A stretch of DNA of 64,000 nucleotides from Metopolophium dirhodum (GCF_019925205.1 NC_083564.1:5151491-5215490); one strand, 5' to 3'; shown: positions 22,370 through 34,827, counted from the first letter of the stretch. The notes: generated from the sequence alone by a model not told the origin. Numbers and translations are program-made.

Positions 22370-23635
22370 GCCCCCCCCCATTTCGAATTTCAAACTTTTT
22401 TTCGGTTAAATATTTAGCGTGCAATTAGCGTGAATTGGCGTGACTGGTTTTGAAATTTGCGTGGCACTAGGTCAGGTTTAAAAATGTAAACAAAGTGGGG
22501 GGGGCTGTAGAAACGTTTCTACAGCCCCCCCTCATCCGAATTTTGAACTTTAAGGACTTTTTTTTGTCTCAATATTTAGCGTGCAATTGGCGTGAATTTG
22601 CGTGACCTATTTCGAAACCGTAAACCCAAAGCCCCAAGTACCGTGGGCTTTTCCCCTTTATTGCCATTTCCCCAGCCCCCCCCAGACGACAAAAACATTT
22701 TTTTTTCGAATTTTTTTCAACGCCAATATTTAGCGTGCAATTGGCGTGAATTTGCGTGACCTATTTCGAAACCGTAAACCCAAAGCCCCAAGTACCGTGG
22801 GCTTTTCCCCTTTATTGCCATTTCCCCAGCCCCCCCCCCCCAGACGACAAAAACATTTTTTTTTCGAATTTTTTTCAACGCCAATATTTAGCGTGCAATT
22901 GGCGTGAATTTGCGTGACCTATTTCGAAACCGTAAACCCAAAGCCCCAAGTACCGTGGGCTTTTCCCCTTTATTGCCATTTCCCCAGCCCCCCCCAGACG
23001 ACAAAAACATTTTTTTTCGAATTTTTTTCAACGCCAATATTTAGCGTGCAATTGGCGTGAATTTGCGTGACCTATTTCGAAACCGTAAACCCAAAGCCCC
23101 AAGTACCGTGGGCTTTTCCCCTTTATTGCCATTTCCCCAGCCCCCCCCAGACGACAAAAACATTTTTTTTCGAATATTTTTCAACGCCAATATTTAGCGT
23201 GCAATTGGCGTGAATTTGCGTGACCTATTTCGAAACCGTAAACCCAAAGCCCCAAGTACCGTGGGCTTTTCCCCTTTATTGCCATTTCCCCAGCCCCCCC
23301 CCCAGACGACAAAAACATTTTTTTTCGAATTTTTTTCAACGCCAATATTTAGCGTGCAATTGGCGTGAATTTGCGTGACCTATTTCGAAACCGTAAACCC
23401 AAAGCCCCAAGTACCGTGGGCTTTTCCCCTTTATTGCCATTTCCCCAGCCCCCCCCCAGACGACAAAAACATTTTTTTTCGAATTTTTTTCAACGCCAAT
23501 ATTTAGCGTGCAATTGGCGTGAATTTGCGTGACCTATTTCGAACCCTGCATTCAAAGCACCAAGTACCAGGAGCGATACCATTTTTTAGATATTTCTCCG
23601 CCCCCCCCCCCTAAATGACAAAAAAATTCTTGGGC
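22370..23635. repeat. Eight-copy ~154-bp satellite with TNGCGTG triplets
   Basis: Eight monomers are aligned by TAGCGTGCAATT at 22415, 22577, 22731, 22889, 23042, 23195, 23350 and 23504, giving periods of 162, 154, 158, 153, 153, 155 and 154. Length variation comes mainly from a C-tract of about 7-14 Cs at the monomer junction. The six inner copies are almost identical; the outer ones are diverged, the usual pattern of a homogenised tandem array. Each monomer contains three GCGTG cores spaced 11 and 10 bp, the inverted repeat CGCCAAT/ATTGGCG with a 12-base loop, the inverted repeat AAAGCCC/GGGCTTT with a 10-base loop, and a run of C-tracts that could form a G-quadruplex on the minus strand. 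No ORF crosses the array. Confidence 0.95.
22498..22531. repeat. 34-bp perfect palindrome inside the satellite edge
   Basis: G7 followed by CTGTAGAAAC meets GTTTCTACAG followed by C7 with no spacer, an exact palindrome centred at 22514/22515. The right half is the normal start of a monomer (compare ACGTTTCTCCAGCCCC at 22359), so the left half is an inverted copy of that monomer start. Confidence 0.85.
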
Positions 23636-24550
23636 TTTGCAAATACGAAATACGAAGAACATACGAAATAATTTACGAAAGTTATAAACTATATAAATAT
23701 ATAGGTATGTATTTATTGTTTATTTATGTAATAATATGTTTTTATTATTATGTAATTATAATTTTGTTAATAAAACAAAACCATTTTAAATTTGAATTTC
23801 AATTGTACCTACCTAACGTCACTTTGCCTATCGCCTAAGCCTACGGGATAACCTAGCTAATCAGATGATTTTTCCTGCAAAAATTCGAGCATTTAAACTG
23901 TTTCTACTCAGCGTCGAAGACTAAATTAAACATTATTTAACCGTTTTAATTCGTATGAATATTGTGTGTAATAAACCTTAAATCGCTTATTTGTACCTAC
24001 GTATTCGGTGAATTACCATTTTTAGTATCAATAATATTATATACCTACATAATGTAGGTACTCAATTATATTATATCCATACACTTTTTAAATATTATTT
24101 ATTAAAAGAAAATTAGTGATCTGACTGTTATTATATTGCATATAATTAACAAAATTGATCACAGAGATGACAATATTATGGTATGAAGAAAATACATTAG
24201 AAGTTTTGTTAAAAAATAAAATAAAATTGTTATTATATTATTATATACTAATATAATATATATGCATTATGCATAAATGTATGTATTAGATATAATAAAT
24301 AATAAATTATTATATAAAATATAGTTTATTTCTTTTATAAATATTATTATACTCATAAATAATATGTATATAGCTATATAATTAAGCTATATGCTATATA
24401 GTATGTAAATAAATATATTAATAAAGCATTATATACAATTGAACGTTAATTATTAAATGTAGACTGTAGAGTATATTAATCATTATAAAATCCAGTATAA
24501 TATCATAGTATTTAGCATTATAATGGTCAGTTTAATATAATATTGTCTTT

Positions 24551-24594
<44 letters not shown>

Positions 24595-25260
24595 GTATGT
24601 ATTTTTGAATAAATTAATTGAAATCATACTACAGAATTGTGTTTATGTTAGGCTATATACGTGAGTACCTATATTTATTAATGTAGATTATAACATTATG
24701 CTAAAAAAAATAGCCGTTTATACCATTCATTTAATTTAATTATTTTAATGGTTATATTGGTTACACCGTTTGTGTGGTTAATTCAATATTGAATGATCAA
24801 TATGATAGAGTACTCATAGTAGTTAACTTACCTGTCAATAGTAACATTTATGTATATATATAGTATGTGTAGCAGTACAGTCAGACTGATGTCTGATACT
24901 AATGTTGTCGATGAACAGGTATATACCTATATAGTATACTATATATTACATTACATATTATAACATGTAAGCATGTATACCTGTAGGCAGGTGCAGAGAG
25001 CCTAGATTAGATAATAGTATAAGTGAAGGCTCTCTAGGTACCTACACTCGTTTATTATAATATTATTTCGTGATATCAACAGTGAAATCGTGAAATCCAA
25101 CAATTTTTTTTTTTAAAAAAAAGTGTCTAACAAATTAAAACCGAACCGTTTCGGAAAGCGCCGTCGTTATATCGTGTAATAATTATTATTTCAGAGTAAC
25201 GATTTTTTTTTTTTATTCAAAAAATGTATTAATATTAATACTCGCAATTAATAATAATAA
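23636..25260. other. Very AT-rich non-coding DNA
   Basis: No gene is supported. The most AT-rich segment of the window runs from 23640 to 25080, with an (ATT)n microsatellite at 24556-24594. A strong minus-strand donor-like site (GACAG|GTAAGTTAA) lies at about 24836-24826, but there is no protein-like exon in front of it. Confidence 0.55.
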
Positions 25261-26137
25261 TATCATGAGGGTTTTAGCGTCGTGGTGAATGTCGCACGGC
25301 GAGGGTTTGCACTTTAAAGGTTCGCGAGTTCAATAACGCGAATTCGGTATTAATAAACGAAACGAAACGAACGCGTCGCAGTACGCCCGAGCGTGTAGGT
25401 TAGGCACTTACACGGTTTTTAAAATAATTACGATTTAATGTAAACGCGCCAGAATCGTGGTTTCGCGTGCGCGTGATCCACGACGATTATAATGATAATA
25501 TCATTAAAAAAAAAAAAAAACAGTTTTATAATTAATATCGACGCGGATGACTTGATAACATTGCTCTGGTATTGTTTAAAATAATTGTGAAAACGTCCAG
25601 ATGACACACAGTTGTATGCGAGGTCGTTACGAGTTTCTCCGCGGAAACATCGGTGCAGGGGGTGGTGGTGGCGGTGAGGTTCACTGTGTCGGTGGTGGTG
25701 ATGGTGATTGTACATGGGGTAGGGGGTGGTCGTGTGGCGACCGGGGGTGGCGGTGGAGGTAGCGGTATCAGTCGAGTGGAGGAAAAAAAGGGTTTTCCGC
25801 GGATATATCTTGTAATAATGCCGGCTCCGCTTTTCGCGCGCATCCACTCTATAATCTCATCAACTCTTAATTGAAACTCGTTAAGGAGCAGAATTGCGCG
25901 CCGAGACAAAAGCAGCCTTACATATTATATATATATATACACCGCGCGTTTCCGCCCCGATTTCGACTACTCTGTCCCGTTCCGGTGCCACAGCGGCAGT
26001 CGAGGGACAGAAAAAAAACCAAAAAAAAAAAAGAAAAAAAAACCGGGGGGAAAAAAACCCGACCGAGACAGAAGACCACGGTCGACTACGAAAAAACAAT
26101 TGTGCTGCAAACTCGATTTCGGCAAATCCCCAGCACT

Positions 26138-26172
<35 letters not shown>

Positions 26173-26717
26173 CATGTTATTATTGTCGCCTTATCTCGCC
26201 GCCCCGTTTCGTGAACCACTCGGTCCCGCACACCCCTGCTCACCACTATCTCGAGGCTCTTTGGACGACTTTTTTCGTAGGGTTTTTCTTTTTCGTTTCC
26301 ACTCGTGAGACGCCGCCGCCACTCGCCGGACCCGCATAATAATTTTCCGTAGGTATACATACGGTTTTCTCGTGATAACGATGATAATATTATAATTATT
26401 ATTAGGTATACCTCTTAATAATGGGACGCGGACGGAAAAAAAATGATAAACAAACGCGCGTAGTCCTGCACGGCTGCAGAATACCGACACCTATAATATA
26501 ACGGCTAGTACTATAGATCTCTGTTTTTCTCGGGAGGACGGTGAATTTTTTTTTTTTTGTTTTCCCGTCGTCGTCGACGCCGCCGCCGCCGTTCCCCATC
26601 GGAAACAATAGACGCGGGAAATTAATTTCCTCATTGTTTCCGGACCGGGGCCGGAGGAACAATGAGTGGCGGCGATACCTGCGGCACCGCGGCGCTGTAT
26701 ATCATAACAATATAATA

Positions 26718-26749
<32 letters not shown>

Positions 26750-26760
26750 GTGTATACGTA
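25261..26760. other. CpG-rich block, possible promoter or 5'UTR region
   Basis: This 1.5-kb block is richer in CpG than its AT-rich flanks. It includes a GGT/GGC-rich tract at 25655-25775 (His/Pro/Thr-rich when read on the minus strand), a (TG)n at 26141-26169 and an (ATT)n at 26719-26744. A GTGTAAGTGCC donor-like site on the minus strand lies near 25410. Many overlapping ORFs exist on both strands, none with a domain. It may mark the 5' region of a gene whose coding exons lie elsewhere, which is inference. Confidence 0.35.
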
Positions 26761-29123
26761 TTGTTCACCCCATCGTTTGGAGTGTCGAACGATTAAACGG
26801 ACAAATCGTTCCCGCTACACGCGTACAATATCGGCGCAGTTAATTATTATCGACAGAATCCGTCGGCTTTCGTCGGCCCGCAGTACAATAAATAATAATA
26901 ATAATAATAATAATAATAATTACAACGGCGGGTCGGGTACTTGGTATTACGGCTTAGCCGACGGTGTATTAACGAAATACATAATATACAGGGTGATTCA
27001 CCAAACACGCGTTCATGACCACCCCTATTTCTCATTCAATAGTGCAGTTCTTCAAATTCTCACTTTTGAAATTTTTAAATACCTAGGCACGTCATAAATA
27101 CCATATTTTCAAATTATTGAGATTTTTGTACGACTTAAACAGTGTTCCGCGGAGACACAAATTGCTGTTTTTTAATAAATCGACAACCCCCTTTCAACTG
27201 TAAAATTATTTAGTGCATAATTCTTCGAAACATTTTAAAATTATTTTTGATGAATAAACTTAGATTTCACATTCGACATTTAAGATAATATCTTTGTTAT
27301 TCAGGTAGGTAATAACCTATATGAATTTTTACTGCAATTTTAATGCAGTTAATATATGACAATATAAAATAATGTCAAAATATTTGTAGCTGTTACTTGT
27401 TAATAAATTAGAAAATATCTTTGTCATAGTAATATTAAAAGTCATATATTTACAAAAAACAAAAGTGTTAGCCATTTATAATGATTGACTTTACACTAAC
27501 TCTCTTAATTTTCTTATTATATGTCAGATCAGTATTTATAAATTGTTATTTTTTTATACTCTTATAAATCGTTTTTCTCCCTTGTTATCTATTTTAAATT
27601 AAATCTCGATAGGTATTTTTGCTCTACGATAAGAGATATTACGTGGGTGTAGAGCAAATCTAATAATTTCTTGTTGTATTAATCTATTTTACATTGTATA
27701 CATTTCTACATACAAGCAAATTAAACAAATTATAATTATTTCCCATTATAGTTAATTGTATACAATAAACTGTATACTTATATTTTTTGAAACATTAATT
27801 GTCTGAATATTATAAAAATTCGTATTATAGTCATATTCAGGTTCACATGTGTTTTTGACACAATAGTCTTCTTCTTCTTCCACGTGTTAGTCACCTGTGT
27901 CAAATTCCTTTTTGGAGCCAATAATTAATCAGTTTTATTACTTCGTCAGTAGGTTCTCTAAAGAGGTCGCTTTGACATAAATAATATTATAATACGACAT
28001 AATATGATATTATAATTACTATATTTTTCTAGCAAATAACAATAATAATAATAATAATAAAAAAAAAATTCATCATTAACAATATTATGTAAACATCGAA
28101 ATATTATAATGAAATAACGTAATTTTTAATTGGGGTCACAACCGGTCGTGGAGTATAACGAAGTTATAATATGTGATATTGAGTCTGACGAATAATAATA
28201 ATAATATACCCAACCTTAACGGGATATAGGTTTTTATGTCAAAAGGAACCTTAAGTTAAAAGTAACTTTTTAACACGATATGCATGCTGATATACACAAA
28301 ACGATTCGTTACGGAAATTCAATTTACTTATCAATATTACGAACGAACTATAGAAATTTGAGGGTGGGCAAAATAGAATTTAATTAAATTATTTAAAAGA
28401 CGCACTTTTTTCTACTGATTGCATATTCAAAATCGTATTATTTTTGCGATTCTTGACGGATAGTACGCAATTGCAATCGAACAATAATATTATTATTGTT
28501 AAGACGACCGCTTGAAAATAATTATTTTATATAGGTAGCTTATAACAGCTAGTGAATTAATGAATGCATTGTTATTTCCACGAAAAAATTTAAATAATGG
28601 TACCATACAATAAACACCTTTCAAACAGTTGATTAGTTCAATATTAATATTATAAAATTACCAATATAATTTAAAATAAATCAAAAAATACATTTTCGGT
28701 CTAATTACCAAAGTAACAACGTAATTTAATGCACCGATCTCGTTTTTAACAATTGCATATTTATATGAAACTAAAATATAATATTAAAAAAAAATACCAA
28801 ACGCAAACTATGAGCCATATTATTATAGTTATATTATAATATTATAATTGAATTAATTCCATAAAATGTGCCCACCTAATTATAGACATTGTCTTGTAAA
28901 GACAGAAATAAATTACACCGATCATTTTTAGATTTCGGATTCGGGTAGCTTCTGAAAAAAAATATTGCAATTCGCAGACCTGCAAATATTATGCGCACAA
29001 TAATTTGCTCACACATTATGGTAAGTATAACAATTGTGAACCTATGACGATCGAACATAATAATATTTTTGTATTCCATATAGTTGATAGGTAATGCTCT
29101 AGATAGGTATACTATACCTATAA
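26761..29123. other. AT-rich non-coding DNA with one TACAGGGTG motif
   Basis: No gene is supported. (AAT)n lies at 26891-26921. TACAGGGTGATTCACC at 26987 looks like a mobile-element end, but no matching opposite end was found. From 27100 the DNA is AT-rich with no ORFs of interest. Confidence 0.5.
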
Positions 29124-29200
29124 CGCTGCTTCTCAATCTTTTTTTTACGACGACACCCTAATTTAGATCCTCGAAAATAGCGACATACTTAAAATAATTT
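29124..29200 (+). mobile_element. Possible left end of a degraded hAT-type element
   Basis: CGCTGCTTCTCAATCTTTTT followed by TACGACGACACCCTAA resembles the CAGTGGTTCTCAACCTTTTT...GCGACACCC terminus common in hAT non-autonomous elements. A GTGTGCCGCGATAGC segment at about 29815-29830 could be a remnant of the other end. The proper right inverted repeat and target duplication are missing, so the extent is uncertain. Confidence 0.35.
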
Positions 29201-30286
29201 AGAAATTTTCGGAAAAGCAACACTCATGAACCTAAATATACATTCAGAATGAAACTATCTTCACAATTATTGTTTTTTCTTATCTGTAGATTTTACCATC
29301 ACGTCATAATATAATGTATATTTCGATATTACAAATGTGTATTAATTTATTTCATGTATGAAATGCAGAAATAGTAGCAAACCAACTGCCATTATTAAAG
29401 AAAAAATAAATTCATTTTCAATATATTTAACATTCAACGTGGAGTGTTTGTTGACATTTAAAATACATACACTGTAAATATGTAACTTACTCATAGAACA
29501 TTTTAAAATATGACTTTACATACAGACCGTTTGGAAAATTATGAATAATGAAAACGAAAATGTCAAAGTAAAATTAAATTATGTCACCATTTGATGAATT
29601 TTAGAAAAATTATTATCTATGCAAGATATTATTTATCAAACAATATTATGATGACTAAGTTTAGTAATTATTTAATAAAATTATAAATTTTGAAAATTTA
29701 TTTTTTTTTTAAACTTTCAAAAACATACATTTTTCTTATTATCATACAATAATATTCGTCCTAAATATTTTCAAAAAACACAAAATTAAATTTATATCCT
29801 AAAATATATTACTAGTGTGCCGCGATAGCATAAAAAATCATGATTACGCAGGTACTAATTCTTTACACATATGTTAATAAAGTAAATCGTTTAAAAAAGG
29901 TAAAAAAAACTTTTTGCACATTGTTGATAGATCGTAAACCATGATAATATAATATGATCATATGTACCACACAATCACACAATTACTACACAAGAACTCA
30001 AATTGTGTGTGAGGAAAACCGTTGGGATCAAGATCGATTCGCACACGTCATGTCTACCCTTAGATCGTGTACATATTATTTTATAGTAAAGAATGTACAA
30101 AAAAAAAAAAATCACAACAACATTAATAATAATAATAATAATAATATAATATTGTAACACTATTAATAAGTTTAAAAAAAAAAAATTTAATTATAAACCA
30201 CCGTTATAATATTATTATGGTTGGAAGCTTCCCACACATTAGTTGTCTCCGTCTTACACACGTACAACATGGGAAATTTTCGTTCG
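29201..30286. other. AT-rich non-coding DNA
   Basis: No gene is supported. (AAT)n lies at 30124-30146 with adjacent A-runs. Confidence 0.55.
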
Positions 30287-30602
30287 CTAGTTTCAATAGT
30301 GTGCTGTTAATTTTGATATTATAGTAGGTTGACCAATTATCAAACACTTAGGTACCCAAGAACATCAAAATAATATGTCCTTAAGCGTCGGCGATTTTTC
30401 AATATTTTCATCTTCAAGCAACATAATACGAATACTTATGTGAAATGTGAACAATTTAAAACGCTCATATCTTGCCCGAAGATCGAAATACCGAATAAAA
30501 GTCGACGCTTGAGGGCAGAATATGATGTTCTTATGTACAAATCTGATAACGAGTAAATTCGTTCTAATGTCAGGAGTAACGGCACACTACGGTTGAAACT
30601 AG
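30287..30602. repeat. 316-bp imperfect inverted repeat (foldback element)
   Basis: Left arm 30287-30422 and right arm 30470-30602 match in inverted orientation. Read on opposite strands, both begin CTAGTTTCAA, continue through AGTGTGC(T/C)GTTA, pass AAGAACATC and AAGCGTCG, and reach a CTTC..GCAA segment next to a loop of about 47 bases. Substitutions and small indels are frequent. The 110-codon minus-strand ORF at 30436-30765 is formed partly by one arm and is not counted as a gene. The structure suggests a foldback transposon or an inverted duplication. Confidence 0.75.
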
Positions 30603-30642
30603 TAAATGCAAATTTGACTTGCCGTAAAACAAAATATTGTGA

Positions 30643-30966
30643 TCCTCTCAATGGCGGAAATACGCCATAGAATTGACTCGGTTTAACGCGTCCTGTGCCC
30701 ATACACGACCACCGCTGCAGTGTCTGGGAGACTGCAAACGTGTACTGAAGTCGTCTATCCGGCACGGCGTCCTATGGGAAGATGGATCTCGTCGAATAAA
30801 CGTCTCAAGCGTTGACGTCCCTACTCAATCCTTGATTGCATATATACGTTTAACAAGAATTGCGTTTGGACAATCACAGCCTGAGAACCTTGTCGCTGAA
30901 ATAGACACGAACAACATTGCGATGATCATGTCGCAACGTGTCATCCAACTACATGTTAAAAATTAG
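30643..30966 (+). other. Open reading frame of unknown status
   Basis: A frame is open for 107 codons to TAG at 30964 in sequence more complex than its flanks. It has no early ATG (the first are in IAMIMSQR near the end). The reading (for example RFNASCAHTRPPLQCLGD) matches no family I know. It adjoins the inverted repeat and may be part of the same mobile element. Confidence 0.2.
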
Positions 30967-33900
30967 TGTAATTTGTTATCGTCATACCAAAGACCGATTT
31001 GTGAATGAGTTTTAAACATTGTAAGACATAATAATGACAGTATAATAACAGATAAAAAAAAAAAAAACAAACAGACGAGCGTGATATTAAATACCGGACA
31101 TTCGGGCGAAATGCTAATTTTAACCTAAAAAATAAATACTAAAATACACAATGCTGTCCATTTTTTTAAGTATAATTTAGCATAATATTAAACACGAATT
31201 GTTTATCTCTTTGAACTTTTCAAAAACACACGTCGACAATATCCGGATGAATTATTATTTACTTTCGTCGTATAATATATGGATTTTGTTTTGAAACTTT
31301 AGTCCGATGTTATTTTATTTTTTATTATTATCCTGATATCTCCTGAATACGGGTTAAGTATACCGAAAGTTTTGGTTTTTTCAATTTTGTGTATCCACAT
31401 TTCACATTAACTAATTTGAAAATTTAAAAATGTAAGTAACATTTTGTTCTTATGATAGAATATATAGGTAATAATGTAGACTACAGGATAGGATATAGTT
31501 AGGTACTTGGTTACTAGATGTTGAAGAATATTGAAAAATAAATAATTGTTCAACCACTGACGAACGAACAGACCGATGGGAAAAAAACGCCATTTTAGAA
31601 TAATAATGTTTAAATGACACTATATTATTATATTTTTTTATCGAAACGAATAGCCAATTATCGTTATTGTATTTTGACCTTTCACTGGCGTTTTCCGCTC
31701 AAACGTTTTCTAAATAAAGTAAAAGAAGAAAAATAATTTATATTCAAAGTCGTTATTTTACGAGATTTTATTCAATTAGAAAAAAAAAAATCGTTTACGA
31801 CACGATTTCTTACCAATTAACAACATTCGTCGACGATAGAAAAAAAAAAGAACGGTATAAAAATTAAAACCATTGATCGTTGGTATGAAATGAAATAATG
31901 ACGCGAGGCTTGGCAATTTTCATCTCGTTTTTATGCAAACGTTTTAAGTTCTATTTTTTAAAATTCATCAAAATCACGAAAATTTGCCAATTATTTTGTT
32001 GTTAAAAATGTATTAAAAATATTCAATTTGTAAAGCTAGAGCTTATTAATATAATACAGTGTTATTCTTATTTAATACCCAATAAAATCCAAAAATAATA
32101 TTGTCAACATTTAAAAAAATAAAATGTGACAAAATTGTATATCTAAACAAAGAACGACGATTTTGGTTGTTCTGTTGTAATTCAAAACCATTCGCGGGGA
32201 CTTGAACTGTTTAAGTATATTTTACTATACGCGGACTTGGCAACCTGCAAATTGACCTTACGACTGAGTAAGAAGTTATTCGTTTACAATTTTAATAATT
32301 AACTCATTATACTAAATTGCTATTATTTGTTATGCATATAATATTATTATATTCATTCACCTGATTTTTAATAATGACGTGCAATAATACTGTTGATTAA
32401 ACGTTTTCTAAAAACATAATATTATATAACTTAAAAGTTTTATAGTTTACAGTTGAAAATGTTTACAAAATGTTCCGTTTTTAAATTTTATTACACTTCA
32501 AGTAACAAAATTACGTTTAGTACTCATGCCATATTAGTGATTTCATTTGAAAAATGCTTGGCGTAAACCACGTTAATAATATTGTAAGTATAATGTATAA
32601 TAATAATATGTATTACAATATTGTTTATTACGGAATACATTCCAATTACATTTCAAATGTAGAAGAAAGTTACATGAGTATTTAGTGGGAAAGGAGAGAG
32701 ACATTTATAGGTACACATAAATCATCATAACTCGGTATACGCTGTTCTAAAAACGGCACACGCCAACATAGGTAGTATAATAGTATATATTAGGTTAGGT
32801 TAGGTATAAAAATAATAAACAGTAATTAGGTACCTACGAACTTTCATTCTGCAGATATAATATCCAAAATATTATAATCGTCTCATACGATAAATGAAAT
32901 ATTTTCAGGCTCGCAAGGCTTGCCACGATGGCGTAAGAAAAAATTATTGTTTTAATTAAAAAAAAAAAAATTATTTTCGCATAATATTATATTATAGGCA
33001 AAGAAAGAAACGAGTAAAAATAAGAAATATCTAATTAATTTTAAATCACATCGCTTGTTCTATAATTATTACACACGACACGTTGAAACAATATAGTGAG
33101 TGGTCGTTGACATACATCAGAATATATACCTACACTATAATATTATATTGTTATAATATAAATCCGCACGACCGCTCGACGTGCGTAGGGGTTCAGAAAT
33201 AATGAGTTTTTCTTGTTTAAACGGTTTTTCCCGCCGAAAGGCGTATTTTTTTCCGAGATTAGAGTGACTGCGGTTTCACTCGAGCCGTTCTGGCGCTGAC
33301 ACAATATAACGACATGCCGTAAATATCGAATATCACAATATGATATAATATTATTATTATTAATATTATGACTGCAAAACAGTGCAGAAGGTACACTCGT
33401 ATCCAAATAATAATAATAATAATAGTAATAATAATTAATAAACGCCTTTTTCCTTTTTAATGTTTCAATCGGTTTTCAACGATATAAATAATACATTTTT
33501 CAACGTTAGTCCCACGCGCAGTACGAATTTTCTCACTTGCACGGCGGCCACCACCTTTGGAAAAGCCAAGACAGCGTAACGAGTGTGACGGCGAAAAGGT
33601 CGAACTACGCCATATAAAATACATAATTATATCAATAGAAAATTCTAACTGCGCAGTACCTGTGTATGTGCACAGTAAATCATGTGACCTAATCAAAACA
33701 TAGACACCCAACCAATTATAATTGTCGCTTTATTACATTATCGCGGATCGTGAGTGATTAAAATTGTAGGCGTGTTCCGCGTGCGCCCACCGTATTGTTT
33801 CGCTTACGACGAATTTTACTTAACATTTAAGCAATTGAGTTTTTCTCTGAATAATAATAATAATCGTGCAAAGAAAATAATCCAATTAAGAAAATGTATT

Positions 33901-34827
33901 ACAATTCAAAAGGACATTAACGGCTGGGCGAATCGCTCCCGCATACGATTGAGGCTGTGTACCCCCCCCCCCTCCCCCCATAAGTCTCGGTGATTAAATA
34001 TTAATTGTAATATATTATTATTATCCGCGTATTCTCGCCATCGATTTCGCTCGCAGATTTCACTTGCTTTGCCGCCACTCGTACAGTGACTTAGATCGTT
34101 AAAATATAAACTCACCTTAATAATATCGTACTTATATTATGTTCTTAAGGTGTTGTTTCACCGCTCGTTGTTCGTGAACTGTGAGTAAGTATAATATTAT
34201 ACGAGCGCGAAATACGGGGTGAATCGATTTGAATTATAATAAAAATGTTTACAAACATCACCCGTTAAGTGGGCGGGAACGGGCACCGTTTACGTTGAAG
34301 TGTCGACTTGTAAGTAATAGAGCGTATAAAATGGTGTAAGTAATATAAAAATTTATATTTCAAACAATATACAAAGTATACATATTGTGACGTGTACTCG
34401 GGGACAACGCTTTTATTACAAAAATATCTATTATTATTATTATTATTATGGAAATACGCGACTTCGCAGAGGGTGGGTTTTTTATATTTTTAGTGCGCTC
34501 AAAACCACTACGCACGTATCTAATGTAGTCTGTCCGACGAAAATAAATATTATTCATTAATTTGGACGGGCAAAAATGAGCGTACAATTTTCGAAATTAA
34601 ATTCTCAGTGGTTAATGTGCACACGTCTTATAGGTTATACATTTTTAGATATATACATTCACACCGTGTTCATTAAACTAATCACAGTTTAAATATATAC
34701 AAATACGAATACATCTAATCATAGGTTCTATGTTATTTCTTACATACTATTGTATTAAATTATTGAAATATATACATTAAACATATCAACAGTTGAAAAT
34801 GGAAATAAATCAACACAATATAAAATA
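30967..34827. other. AT-rich non-coding DNA, CpG pockets at 33150-34350
   Basis: No gene is supported. A telomere-like TTAGG triplet lies at 32790-32804. Between 33150 and 34350 the sequence has CpG-bearing pockets, (AAT)n runs and a C9 run near 33963. Short ORFs there (for example 33457-33711 minus, 33754-33993 plus) lack starts or domains. Confidence 0.5.
32790..32804 (+). repeat. Three TTAGG units (telomere-like)
   Basis: Three perfect copies of the insect telomeric pentamer in a row. A two-unit version lies near 16741. Such short runs occur by chance or as relics of break repair. Confidence 0.4.

Noticed and set aside
24826..24840. Strong minus-strand splice donor GACAG|GTAAGTTAA
   Set aside because: No protein-like or conserved exon precedes it, and the sequence there is AT-rich repeat.
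25428..25847. His-rich minus-strand ORF (139 codons)
   Set aside because: The His/Pro tract comes from the GGT-rich repeat. The frame also crosses a poly-Phe run from an A-run, and no domain or exon structure is seen.
26847..27097. Asn- and Tyr-repeat ORFs here and at 30 kb, 36.7 kb, 44.9 kb and 61.4 kb
   Set aside because: The homopolymeric residues come from (AAT)n/(ATT)n microsatellites, not from coding sequence.
30436..30765. 110-codon minus-strand ORF
   Set aside because: Part of it is one arm of the 316-bp inverted repeat, so its openness is not evidence of a gene.
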